Positions 7,296-14,761 of a DNA stretch of 32,277 nt are shown piece by piece. The position numbers and the translations under genes are program-made. Every line of letters starts with the position of its first letter. Position 1 is the first letter of the stretch. The notes under the pieces were generated by a model. That model did no database searches and was not told where the DNA came from. It saw only the letters and a list, made by a program, of their open reading frames with translations. Source of the stretch: a virus; the IMG/VR virus record IMGVR_UViG_3300002460_000018, positions 1-32,277 of that record. One strand, given 5' to 3'.

Positions 7296-9538
7296 TATGG
7301 ATTTGAATTATTTGGCGGCTGATTTTGATTTTTATTATTCATCAATGTAGCTAGGTCAATCGTATGCTCTAAATGAGATTTATGTAATTCAATATCCTGA
7401 GAACGTCGCTCATTAACAGCGCCAGCTGCAATCTTAGTTAAATCAGCAATCAGTTTAGATTTTCCTATCTCATTTTTATTGTGATCATCTTGAAGTTTGC
7501 CCAGCATTTCGATTGCTTCGTTTTGAATACGTGCTGCATCCAATTGATGTTGTCTTTCATCATTTACTTTTTGATTTTGAATCTGCGTCATCTTCATATG
7601 CAGCTCAGCAGTTTTTTGTTGCATTTCTTGCTGCTGCATTTGCATTTGTTGTTTGGCCATCATCTCTTGTGGATTAGGAGGAGTAGGGGGCATAGGCTCA
7701 CCTGATTCCTTCGCTAATATTTGCGGAGGAACTAGATTCTTTAATCTCTCCACCATTTGAGGCATAAACTCAACATCTAAATTTTTAGCCCACAGATCAG
7801 CTATTAAACTGAATGCTTGAGGATTCATTGCAGCAGTTTGCTGTAAGAATTCCAGCGCAATTTCTTTTTGAACTGCAAAGCTCGGACCTGCATCTATTTC
7901 AATATCATAATCGCCTTCTTGCATCTTATTTTTAACAGAACCCTCTTTTTGTTCATGATTAAAAATAACAGTGGAAGTTTTTCCATCTGATTTTGTAACA
8001 GGCATATGACGTTCATCTTCACCGATAATATGAGGCAATAAATCATTTACAATTCTGCCCGCTTGAGCAATAGACTGATTCAAGTTATCAAAAAAGATAT
8101 AAGCAGCAAGACCGCCTTCTAATTTACGCTCACGTCTTGCTTTGCCAGATAGATCACGCGATTGAATAACTTCTTGCTCACTAAAGCCCAAAATCTCTTT
8201 TACATCTTGAGTAGAACGTTGCATGTTCTGCATAAGCTCGGGCGCCATTCCCCATGCCATTTGTTTCTGCGGCATTTGACCTGTTTTAGGATCTGGGCGA
8301 GCTGGTAGCATTCCCACTTGGACTTCAGGATTACGCCATATTTGCTCATATCCAGTAATATTTTCAGCCGTTCCTAACCATTGTTCACGCCGTCTATTCT
8401 TAATCTCAGCTGCAATTTCAGATCCAAAATAGTTAATACATCTTTGAGCATCTTTAGCTTCATGAATAAATGATTTAGTAAATTGTCTTCCGTCTTCAAA
8501 ATAACTATCGCCATCAACAAAAATAATAGGAAGATGTTTCGATGGGAACTCTTCAAAATCAATAATGCAATCACGCAACATTAAATATCGCATAATGCGA
8601 TAATCTTCTGTTTGTCTTTTGCTAATTACATGCGGAATTCCGTTCTGAATAATACGTGCAATGATTGATCCTTCTACAATGTCTTGTTGTTTTTGATAAA
8701 CCTTTTGAGCCTCTTCCCAGTGATATTCACTCACTGACATGCCGTTTGAGAGTTGAACTACAGATAACGGAAACCATTCTTTTACATATTGATCAGCAAT
8801 AGCAATCGTATCGCGAGTCTGCCATTGATAATCAACTAGCATATAGGGATCAATAAATGAAACTGGATTGGTAATGTAAGGATAGGTTGCAAAGAACTCA
8901 TCTCGAGTCATGGTGAATGTTCGAGAACAAAAATTACCATCACCCTTATGTGGTTTAACAGCCGTTGGATCCCAAGCACATCGGGTGGCATCAATGATTG
9001 TCTGATATTCTATTGTCTTGTTAAAGCTATAGGCACTTTCAAATTTAGTACCAACTTGGAACGCGCCCCATCCCATCATTAAAGCATTTTTAAATGCAGT
9101 TTGATAAACCAAATCGTTTTGAGATTGATAGGCGAATGTTCTAACTAGATCAGTTCTAAGATCGAGTTGTTCTTGTTCTATTTTTCCATTTAATGAGCGA
9201 ACCATTAGATTGGGTTTATTTTTTCGTTGTTCTCCCAAGATCTTTTTAGTTGTGTCATAGAGTTTGTTAAAAGTAAGTGCAGGTTTTTGTAAGCGACTAA
9301 AATCTGCACGCTCTTGCATTGACCATTGGTTCCTGACCACAAATTCGAGATCGGCTTTGCCTTGTGATACGTTATCGCCAAAGTAAGACATCCAACTGTT
9401 TAGATTTTTATGAGCACGCGTTAAAACGTGCTCTTCATCTATACCATTTTCATCAAGTTCGGCTATGCGTTTTTCCTGCATTTCGTTGATGTCTTTATCA
9501 TCAATCATATTATTTAAATCGTCAGGCAAATGTTGCAT
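7295..9538 (-). CDS. P22 gp1-like portal protein, 747 aa
   Basis: A large portal of the P22 type (P22 gp1 is 725 aa): the dodecameric DNA channel and terminase dock. Recognisable segments include KPALTFNKLYDTTKKILGEQ, RCAWDP, FVDGDSYFEDGRQFTKSF and AKDAQRCINYFGSEIA. The last 120 residues are a Gln/Met/Asn-rich coiled region (KQQMQMQQQEMQQK...), as in the long C-terminal barrel helices of P22. I chose the ATG at 9538 (MQHLPDDLNN), preceded by GAGGG, rather than a TTG at 9559. It lies between the Tad2-like gene and the scaffold. Confidence 0.9.
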   Translation of the reverse strand: MQHLPDDLNNMIDDKDINEMQEKRIAELDENGIDEEHVLTRAHKNLNSWMSYFGDNVSQGKADLEFVVRNQWSMQERADFSRLQKPALTFNKLYDTTKKILGEQRKNKPNLMVRSLNGKIEQEQLDLRTDLVRTFAYQSQNDLVYQTAFKNALMMGWGAFQVGTKFESAYSFNKTIEYQTIIDATRCAWDPTAVKPHKGDGNFCSRTFTMTRDEFFATYPYITNPVSFIDPYMLVDYQWQTRDTIAIADQYVKEWFPLSVVQLSNGMSVSEYHWEEAQKVYQKQQDIVEGSIIARIIQNGIPHVISKRQTEDYRIMRYLMLRDCIIDFEEFPSKHLPIIFVDGDSYFEDGRQFTKSFIHEAKDAQRCINYFGSEIAAEIKNRRREQWLGTAENITGYEQIWRNPEVQVGMLPARPDPKTGQMPQKQMAWGMAPELMQNMQRSTQDVKEILGFSEQEVIQSRDLSGKARRERKLEGGLAAYIFFDNLNQSIAQAGRIVNDLLPHIIGEDERHMPVTKSDGKTSTVIFNHEQKEGSVKNKMQEGDYDIEIDAGPSFAVQKEIALEFLQQTAAMNPQAFSLIADLWAKNLDVEFMPQMVERLKNLVPPQILAKESGEPMPPTPPNPQEMMAKQQMQMQQQEMQQKTAELHMKMTQIQNQKVNDERQHQLDAARIQNEAIEMLGKLQDDHNKNEIGKSKLIADLTKIAAGAVNERRSQDIELHKSHLEHTIDLATLMNNKNQNQPPNNSNP

Positions 9539-9593
9539 AGACCATCCCTCTTCTAACAAATAAGTACTGCAATAACAAATCTTACATCACTTA

Positions 9594-9875
9594 TTAGGCT
9601 GCGCACACACCTTGTTCTTCAACCATAGCTTCTTTTGGTTGATGCCAGTTAGTATTTTTAATAAACCAATCATCAGCTTCTAAATCTTCAAGCAGAGGAA
9701 TATAGTTTCCAAACTGCGCATTGGGAAGATAGCGAAAAGACATAATATAATTCACGCCTTTAAACATTACACAGAATTTTTCATCTTTGGGACATTCATT
9801 TGTTGCATACTCCCATGCAGCACGAGATACATGCGCACCATCTTTCATCAGTTCATAAGCTTCAATATAGTTCAT
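9594..9875 (-). CDS. DUF2829/Tad2-like protein (possible anti-Thoeris), 93 aa
   Basis: The sequence follows the DUF2829 pattern: MNYIEAYELMKDGAHVSRAAW (F/Y-x-E-A...L-x2-G-x2-V-x-R-x2-W), a central beta strand, YIPLLEDLEADDWFI near the end (W/Y-x-P...D-x2-A-x-DW). Tad2, a member of this family, blocks Thoeris defence by sequestering its cyclic ADP-ribose-type signal. Length (about 90 aa) fits. It sits alone between terL and portal, where P22 has no such gene. Family call is by motif; the anti-defence role is inferred. Confidence 0.7.
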   Translation of the reverse strand: MNYIEAYELMKDGAHVSRAAWEYATNECPKDEKFCVMFKGVNYIMSFRYLPNAQFGNYIPLLEDLEADDWFIKNTNWHQPKEAMVEEQGVCAA

Positions 9876-9896
9876 TTTTTACCTCTTTTTAGTTTA

Positions 9897-12506
9897 TTAC
9901 ACACCGGTTACCCATTGTACGACTGGGTTAAATATATCAATTGGGGGTTTATCGTCTTTTTTCGAGTCCATAATTCTATCGGAGGCGAATTTCATGAGGC
10001 CATATTGCAATGCGTCATGCGGATGGGAAAATCTATTCTTATTTGGTTTTTCATGAAATCTTTCATCGCCTGAAATAGAAAGACGTTTAAAATGATAACC
10101 ATTTACAAATCCTTTACGAAGAACGGGACAACCTTCACGATTTAATTGCAACGCTGGTTGTCCGTCAATCATAGTATTTAAAAAATATCTAACAGAACTA
10201 ATACGCACTAATGGATCATTTGTGTGCGCAGGATTAGTTGGAATTCCTAATGATGTTAACTCGCCTATACAGCTTAGCTCTTCCATAATCCCATCGCTTG
10301 CCATACCAGCAGGATCTGCTTCTGATGCGCCTATTTTGTTATAAGGAAAATCAATTGGCAAGGAAGGCAACACCACATTCTGCGCAAAAGTTCTAATTCC
10401 CATGTCTTCTGCTAGATACTCTTTAAGGATTAATATTCTTCCACGGGCAGTGAGTTGGAAAACAACACAGGCAGGGGTATTTCCATTCCAACTAGGTTTT
10501 CCATTTCTACGAATATAGAGCACATGATATGGAACATTAAGACAATAAATTTTACCTTTGTATTTTACTTTTCTAAAGTTGCGTCTTAAAAGTTCAGCAC
10601 GTTTTGCGCGTTTTTTTATCGTAACAACCCAGACGCCTTCGCCACTAATTATACGATCAGTTCCATTTTCGTTAATAATACTTAACTGGGGTTTCTGCCA
10701 TCGGTATGATGAATTCCATCCGCACTTTTGAACAATTTCTTGAAGGTCATCCCGCATTTTGATTGATTTAGTTGCAATAGTATGTTCAGAAGCACCATTG
10801 GGACGAATTCGTATATGCCCATCACCTGCTGTATATGAATAAATAAACGCCTTTAGTTCATTAGCAGGCATATCTTTTATTTCTTGAGGAGCAAATTTAT
10901 TCCCAGAAATTCCAAAAGATTTTAAATACAAACCTAACGAGTTATCAGTTACAGTCCACACTCCGCAATCATCTTTAAATCTATAAACCCAATTTAAACC
11001 AGTTTTATTTAATATCTCCTGCATAATGGGATTTTGATTGTTTTGATAAATGGAAATCCTATAACTATTACCAACCTTATAAACGGAACCTTCAGATAAA
11101 TAGAGTCCCATAAATTCTGCAAATTCGTGCGCTTTCATTCCAAAGTATTTAATAGAGTAATCGAAATTGGGTTTCCATTCTGAGCATACATCTACATAGT
11201 GATGACCAGAATGATGCTCAGCTAACCATTGTGCAGATTGAAAATGAACTTTATCTGGAGTGTCACGATATGTAAAAGGAACTCTGTGCTCAGGCGTTAC
11301 ACAAAAATTAACCTCAGTACTCGCCCATTCTAATAATTCCCCTTCGTAATCAAAATCCACTTTAAAATTTATCAGTGTAAATTCCATTTCTTTAGTTTTA
11401 GGATTACGCGTGGCAGCTAAATCAACATGCTCATTTACATCCTTAAATAATTTCCAACCATTATTAGTAAGAACTTCTGTATCGTCTGAATAACACAAAC
11501 CAAAATCCCAACATAAATGAATAGGAATACCCTGAATTGCGACGACATTCTGCGCAGAGTGAATGTCATCGTTATATTCAGGATAAACGCGTTTGCCGCT
11601 CTCAACGATTCCATAGCGTCCTACGCAATATACTTTTATAAAGCCCTCAGATCGTTTCTCTGAAAGCTTTACATAATAATCAGGAGATAGATTTTCATAG
11701 TTATCAGCTAATGGATTTGCAATGTAATTGTGATGAATATCTTTTAAAAGAGTTCCGTCCTCATTTAATTTAAGTCCAGAAGGCTGATGAAATATTTTAT
11801 AATTTTCAGTTGGGTTTAACTCAAAGTCTTTATAAATCCAATGATCCTCATCAGGAGGGTTAGTATCGCAAATAATGCCGGACCAATAAGGTTGATTACA
11901 AAACGCATGAGATGGATAGCGATGATTTACCCGTCCAATTAAATGATGCAAGACCGCTTGAGGAACTTCCGAGAGTTCATTAATGTATGCACCTGTTGCT
12001 TCGATAGATTTAAGCTTGCGTATGTCTTCATCTCGATCCAATGCGATAAAAACAAGCTCAAGCTCAATAATGCCGTGCCCATCATTAAAAGTATGCTCAT
12101 AAGTAAGAAGTGGCTTTTGTCTTTTTTTAATAACACCCAATTCACCAAACCACGTTAACCATGTCTGCAGTGTTGTGCTTTGAAGCTCCCCTGATGTATT
12201 TCTTATGATTAACCATTTTGATTTGCGTCTATTGTTATGCCATTTTGGCATTTTACAGGCTTGTTCTACAATTTTATGAATGCACATAGTTGACTTACCA
12301 GATCCATAGGCACCCATTACCAGCTGGACAAATGTATCGTCTTTGCCAAATGCAGCTCCTGTAATGCTCGGTTTATATATTCTGTTTTTATCATGCAAAA
12401 ATAATACTGTATGATCTTTCTCAAACTGAATATGCTGCACATCTTCTCGCGCAAATGAAGAGCGCATTTGTTCAAATTCATTTTGTATTTGAGAAAGGGA
12501 GATCAT
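9897..12506 (-). CDS. Large terminase subunit interrupted by an intein, 869-aa precursor
   Basis: The ATPase/nuclease motor that packages DNA. Walker A is GAYGSGKS (residues 65-72), the Walker B-type segment is GAYINELSE (172-180). The RuvC-like nuclease has D334 in CWDFG, D731 in EADPAG and D831 in HPHDALQYG. Residues 338-676 are an intein; splicing joins WDFGL to TPACVVF, restoring the usual WDFGLTPAC motif and a 530-aa protein, close to other terminases (P22 gp2 is 499 aa). Its start overlaps the stop of the zinc-ribbon gene (ATGA). Confidence 0.93.
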   Translation of the reverse strand: MISLSQIQNEFEQMRSSFAREDVQHIQFEKDHTVLFLHDKNRIYKPSITGAAFGKDDTFVQLVMGAYGSGKSTMCIHKIVEQACKMPKWHNNRRKSKWLIIRNTSGELQSTTLQTWLTWFGELGVIKKRQKPLLTYEHTFNDGHGIIELELVFIALDRDEDIRKLKSIEATGAYINELSEVPQAVLHHLIGRVNHRYPSHAFCNQPYWSGIICDTNPPDEDHWIYKDFELNPTENYKIFHQPSGLKLNEDGTLLKDIHHNYIANPLADNYENLSPDYYVKLSEKRSEGFIKVYCVGRYGIVESGKRVYPEYNDDIHSAQNVVAIQGIPIHLCWDFGLCYSDDTEVLTNNGWKLFKDVNEHVDLAATRNPKTKEMEFTLINFKVDFDYEGELLEWASTEVNFCVTPEHRVPFTYRDTPDKVHFQSAQWLAEHHSGHHYVDVCSEWKPNFDYSIKYFGMKAHEFAEFMGLYLSEGSVYKVGNSYRISIYQNNQNPIMQEILNKTGLNWVYRFKDDCGVWTVTDNSLGLYLKSFGISGNKFAPQEIKDMPANELKAFIYSYTAGDGHIRIRPNGASEHTIATKSIKMRDDLQEIVQKCGWNSSYRWQKPQLSIINENGTDRIISGEGVWVVTIKKRAKRAELLRRNFRKVKYKGKIYCLNVPYHVLYIRRNGKPSWNGNTPACVVFQLTARGRILILKEYLAEDMGIRTFAQNVVLPSLPIDFPYNKIGASEADPAGMASDGIMEELSCIGELTSLGIPTNPAHTNDPLVRISSVRYFLNTMIDGQPALQLNREGCPVLRKGFVNGYHFKRLSISGDERFHEKPNKNRFSHPHDALQYGLMKFASDRIMDSKKDDKPPIDIFNPVVQWVTGV
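10479..11495 (-). mobile_element. Intein with LAGLIDADG homing endonuclease in terL, 339 aa
   Basis: Begins at Cys338 (CYSDDTEVLTNNGW, block A), with block B FCVTPEHRV (T404, H407). Two LAGLIDADG motifs, FMGLYLSEGS (E472) and FIYSYTAGDGH (D562), about 90 residues apart, mark a homing endonuclease with both acidic residues kept. The end is IYCLNVPYHVLYIRRNGK...WNGN, with Asn676 last and Thr677 as the first C-extein residue. The penultimate residue is Gly rather than the usual His. All catalytic positions look intact, so it is probably active in splicing. Confidence 0.92.
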
Positions 12507-12670
12507 TTTTTAAGCGTCTTCAATGGTTGTGGTTGATAGAAATACTCTCTTGTTGAATATCTAAAACAACAATCCAAACATTCCCGTCTACGCTTGACAT
12601 GATTTTTATTCTCATCTTTTCGCGTATAAAGAATCATTGATTTAGAAGATTCGCAAAGAGGGCAATTCAT
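12503..12670 (-). CDS. NrdR-like zinc-ribbon protein, 55 aa
   Basis: Encodes MNCPLCESSKSMILYTRKDE, then RRRECLDCCFRYSTREYF: a CxxC...CxxC zinc ribbon with the RRRECLxCxxRYST signature seen in the N-terminal domain of NrdR and related phage proteins. The ATP-cone of NrdR is absent. It overlaps its neighbours by four bases on both sides (ATGA at each end), so it is tightly coupled to terL. It may bind DNA; whether it regulates or assists packaging is unknown. Confidence 0.78.
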   Translation of the reverse strand: MNCPLCESSKSMILYTRKDENKNHVKRRRECLDCCFRYSTREYFYQPQPLKTLKK

Positions 12671-12864
12671 TTTTTATTTTTACGTATGTGAGCTAACGTT
12701 TGAGCAAGCGTAACTTGTTTTTGAATCTTTGGATTTTTACTCTTTGCCGCTTTCGCCATTTTCTTAGCGGGAATTTTTTCGCCTAAAGGAACGCCCAGTT
12801 CTTTGTGAAGTTTACCTTTACTGGATTTTGGTAAAGCCTTTTGAATCCATTTCTTGTCAGCCAT
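12667..12864 (-). CDS. Small basic phage protein, 65 aa
   Basis: A lysine-rich protein with KGKLHKELGVPLGEKIPAKKMA followed by TLAQTLAHIRKN. The LHxxLGVPxGxKIP core recurs in small basic proteins of many phages; function is unknown. AGGGAGG lies before the ATG inside the end of the HNH gene (8-bp overlap), and its stop overlaps the zinc-ribbon start. A truncated-looking relative of its N-terminus lies beyond the HNH gene at 13403-13450. Confidence 0.8.
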   Translation of the reverse strand: MADKKWIQKALPKSSKGKLHKELGVPLGEKIPAKKMAKAAKSKNPKIQKQVTLAQTLAHIRKNKK

Positions 12865-13375
12865 AAACGCCTCCCTTCAATATCAAATTCGCTAACTTCG
12901 GATACTCTTTCGCGTGGCACTGAACGCATAAAATAATAATATTCGTCTTTTCATTTACTAACTCTGGATGATTAGCATAACTCAAAATGTGATGTCCCTG
13001 TAATTTCTCAGTTGAACTACACTTTTGACATTCTTTTATTTCTTTTCGTAATTCCTTTATTGCTTTACGCGTCCAGTGGGGTCTTTCAGATATCCCACCA
13101 TTCCATTTTGGATGCCTATTCCCTTTAACGCATAATCCAGTATATGTTCGTCTGCATTCAGTAGAGCAACACTTCGTTATCTCTGCCTGGTATCTCTTTA
13201 CAACGTATTCCTTTTCGCAAATAACACATTTCTTTTTAACTTTAAAACTCTTCCCTGGTTTCTTAGAAGTGCAAGATCGAGAACAGAATTTACCAAGGCG
13301 ATCATGCCTTGCGTGAAATTCCTTATCGCATCTCTCGCAATTTCTTTTTATTAAGCCTGTTCCCCACTTTCCCAT
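12857..13375 (-). CDS. HNH homing-type endonuclease with zinc fingers, 172 aa
   Basis: Two Cys4 finger units come first (CERCDKEFH...FCSRSC and CVICEKEYV...CCSTEC), then GNRHPKWNGG, a segment common in phage homing endonucleases. The HNH core follows: CQKCSSTEKLQGHHILSYANHPEL...NIIILCVQCHAKEYP. The ATG at 13375 has AAGAAG at good spacing; a GTG six bases upstream is less likely. It sits between a 15-codon stump and a small basic gene, as expected of a freestanding mobile endonuclease. Confidence 0.88.
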   Translation of the reverse strand: MGKWGTGLIKRNCERCDKEFHARHDRLGKFCSRSCTSKKPGKSFKVKKKCVICEKEYVVKRYQAEITKCCSTECRRTYTGLCVKGNRHPKWNGGISERPHWTRKAIKELRKEIKECQKCSSTEKLQGHHILSYANHPELVNEKTNIIILCVQCHAKEYPKLANLILKGGVYG

Positions 13376-13402
13376 ATTCACTTCTTAAAAGTGGATAGGC
13401 TA

Positions 13403-13450
13403 TCATTTTACAGCGCCAGAAATCCAATTACCGCTTTTGCTCTTTGCCAT
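13403..13450 (-). pseudogene. 15-codon open frame, probable stump of a small basic phage protein
   Basis: Encodes MAKSKSGNWISGAVK then TGA, with a strong AAGGAA site upstream of the ATG. The peptide resembles the beginning of the small basic LGVPxGxKIP family (compare MADKKWIQKAL of the 65-aa gene). The HNH gene begins 28 bases after its stop. It could be a remnant left when the HNH gene was inserted, or a tiny real peptide. Confidence 0.45.
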
Positions 13451-13462
13451 TTTAAATTCCTT

Positions 13463-13774
13463 TTAAAAATCCCAATCATCTTGGATGGCTTCTATTCGTG
13501 AGCGAGCATCAAATTTACTAAATGGATTGGAAGATATGCCTACGCCCTTGGAACCATCCCTTATTTCTTCAATCTTCAATGTGTACCCCTTCTCAATATG
13601 AAACCTTAAAAAGAAAAAATAATCGATATCGTCATATTCTCTTATTGAATAATCAAACTCCCCATATTTCTCTATCGTAGAATTCTTATATCCCCATGTG
13701 GGGTTCTTCATTAAATCTTCAGTAAAATCCCCTTCGGGATCTCTAAATATTCTAATGACCAATGGATTAAGCAT
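13463..13774 (-). CDS. Unknown protein, 103 aa
   Basis: Contains MLNPLVIRIFRDPEGDF, an aromatic acidic centre (YDDIDYFFFLRFHIEKGY) and a GVGISSNPFSKFDARSRIEAI tail. Predicted mixed alpha/beta and soluble, without cysteines. The start has an AAAGG element nine bases upstream, just after the stop of the 61-aa gene. No family recognised. It sits between terS and terL in a stretch of accessory genes. Confidence 0.65.
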   Translation of the reverse strand: MLNPLVIRIFRDPEGDFTEDLMKNPTWGYKNSTIEKYGEFDYSIREYDDIDYFFFLRFHIEKGYTLKIEEIRDGSKGVGISSNPFSKFDARSRIEAIQDDWDF

Positions 13775-13779
13775 TTTTA

Positions 13780-13965
13780 CTAACCTTTAGAAACAGGCTG
13801 ACCTAATACTCTATAGGCCGAATCTAAATTAACATACGCAGGAGAACTATTATTAATAACGGCTTCATCATCTTGTTTAACGCTTGCTAAAACTTCTGCA
13901 GGTCTTGATTTTAATCTATGATCAACAAAAGAAGAACTCGAACTATTTTTATTATTCTTTTTCAT
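13780..13965 (-). CDS. Small unknown protein, 61 aa
   Basis: Begins MKKNNKNSSSSSFVDHRLK with a low-complexity Ser stretch and ends YRVLGQPVSKG. AAGGGAATAAAG before the ATG lies in the end of the terS gene, with a 14-bp overlap, so it is probably coupled to terS. No domain is visible. The gene is supported by its ribosome-binding site and tight packing. Confidence 0.6.
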   Translation of the reverse strand: MKKNNKNSSSSSFVDHRLKSRPAEVLASVKQDDEAVINNSSPAYVNLDSAYRVLGQPVSKG

Positions 13966-14401
13966 CTTTATTCCCTTTTAACTTTTGTGATTCAGCAAGA
14001 ATTTTTTTAAACTCTTCCATTTGTGCTGCCAATTCCATTGTTGGAACATTCGGAGAAAAATGTTTCCAAAATCTGCGCTCTAAAATCCACTCAGCACCGC
14101 GATGACCTTTTTCGGCTGGTCTAATATCAGCTAAGCAAGATGCGATTGCATTCTTCTCAATCACGCGCAATCCCTCAACCAATGATGCGTGAGGGGTATC
14201 ATCACCTTCCGCTATATCAATCTCACCTTGCAAAATACAATTATATAAATGAGCTGGCGACAACCTATTTGCAGTAGCTGCTATTTCATAGGGAATTCCA
14301 AGCGCAATGTCAGCTAAAATCTTTTTTAATTTATGGGGCGTAGCTAATTCCATGTGCCTCCCAGTGCGCTTTTTCTCCGAAACAGGCTTTATAACTGCCA
14401 T
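13952..14401 (-). CDS. Putative small terminase subunit, 149 aa
   Basis: The N-terminal part has a helix-turn-helix-like segment (LKKILADIALGIPYEIAATANRLSPAHLYNCIL), followed by a helical region (GLRVIEKNAIASCLADI, GAEWILERRFWKHF) and a charged tail. This layout is typical of small terminases that recognise the packaging site and hand DNA to TerL. It is the first gene after a good leftward promoter and precedes terL by four short genes. P22 gp3 itself is not obviously similar. Confidence 0.72.
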   Translation of the reverse strand: MAVIKPVSEKKRTGRHMELATPHKLKKILADIALGIPYEIAATANRLSPAHLYNCILQGEIDIAEGDDTPHASLVEGLRVIEKNAIASCLADIRPAEKGHRGAEWILERRFWKHFSPNVPTMELAAQMEEFKKILAESQKLKGNKDEKE

Positions 14402-14464
14402 AATGTCCTACCTGTATTTTTCAGCATTATTGCACATCTAGCGTTTCAATAAAAGTCAATCTTT

Positions 14465-14505
14465 TTTATATTTCTATTGTATTTGTCTGACAATTGTCAT
14501 ACATT
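14465..14505 (-). promoter_or_regulatory. Leftward late promoter with palindromic operator; divergent rightward promoter
   Basis: On the minus strand -35 TTGTCA (14493-14488), a 17-bp spacer and -10 TATAAA (14470-14465) form a near-consensus sigma70 promoter about 60 bp before terS. On the plus strand -35 TTGTAT (14477-14482), 17 bp and -10 TACATT (14500-14505) face the RHH gene. The perfect palindrome TGACAATTGTCA (14488-14499) covers the leftward -35 and sits in the rightward spacer, a natural operator for the adjacent RHH protein. Confidence 0.7.
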
Positions 14506-14531
14506 ATTTTCCCACAAGGAGTAATAAACAA

Positions 14532-14699
14532 ATGGACAATAAAGTTTCATCAAAACGCATTTGCGTGCGGCTCTCAGTTATTGAATCAGAAAGATTAAAT
14601 AAACTTATGAACTATTACAAAAAAACTCAATCAGAAATAATAAAAAATTCTTTATTTAATCTATATTGTTCTAAATTTAATGAAGGGGATAAAAAATGA
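14532..14699 (+). CDS. Ribbon-helix-helix regulator, 55 aa
   Basis: MDNKVSSKRICVRLSVIESERLNKLM...KTQSEIIKNSLFNLY has the Arc/CopG shape: a short beta strand (KRICVRLS), helix A, a turn (KKTQ), helix B. AAGGAG lies eleven bases before the ATG. It is on the opposite strand to the surrounding late genes and divergent from terS across a palindrome that overlaps both promoters. It is therefore a likely dimeric repressor of itself and of the late promoter, comparable in size to P22 Arc (53 aa). Confidence 0.78.
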   Translation: MDNKVSSKRICVRLSVIESERLNKLMNYYKKTQSEIIKNSLFNLYCSKFNEGDKK

Positions 14700-14761
14700 T
14701 AGTTTTAATACTTTTAATAATAATAATTTTTCTAATTATAAAAAAACCACGTAAGAAATAA
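14696..14761 (+). CDS. 21-aa hydrophobic membrane peptide
   Basis: The peptide MIVLILLIIIIFLIIKKPRKK is one transmembrane helix of Ile/Leu with a basic cytoplasmic-type end. Its ATG overlaps the stop of the RHH gene (ATGA), indicating coupling. It ends at 14761, exactly abutting the stop of the convergent holin gene at 14762. Such peptides occur as small toxins, lysis modulators or regulators of membrane proteins; which applies is unknown. Low-complexity AT-rich DNA can produce such frames by chance. Confidence 0.5.
   Translation: MIVLILLIIIIFLIIKKPRKK

Noticed and set aside
9831-10073. Plus-strand open frame of 80 codons
   Set aside because: Antisense across the Tad2-like and terL genes, Phe/Ile-rich shadow without a start signal.
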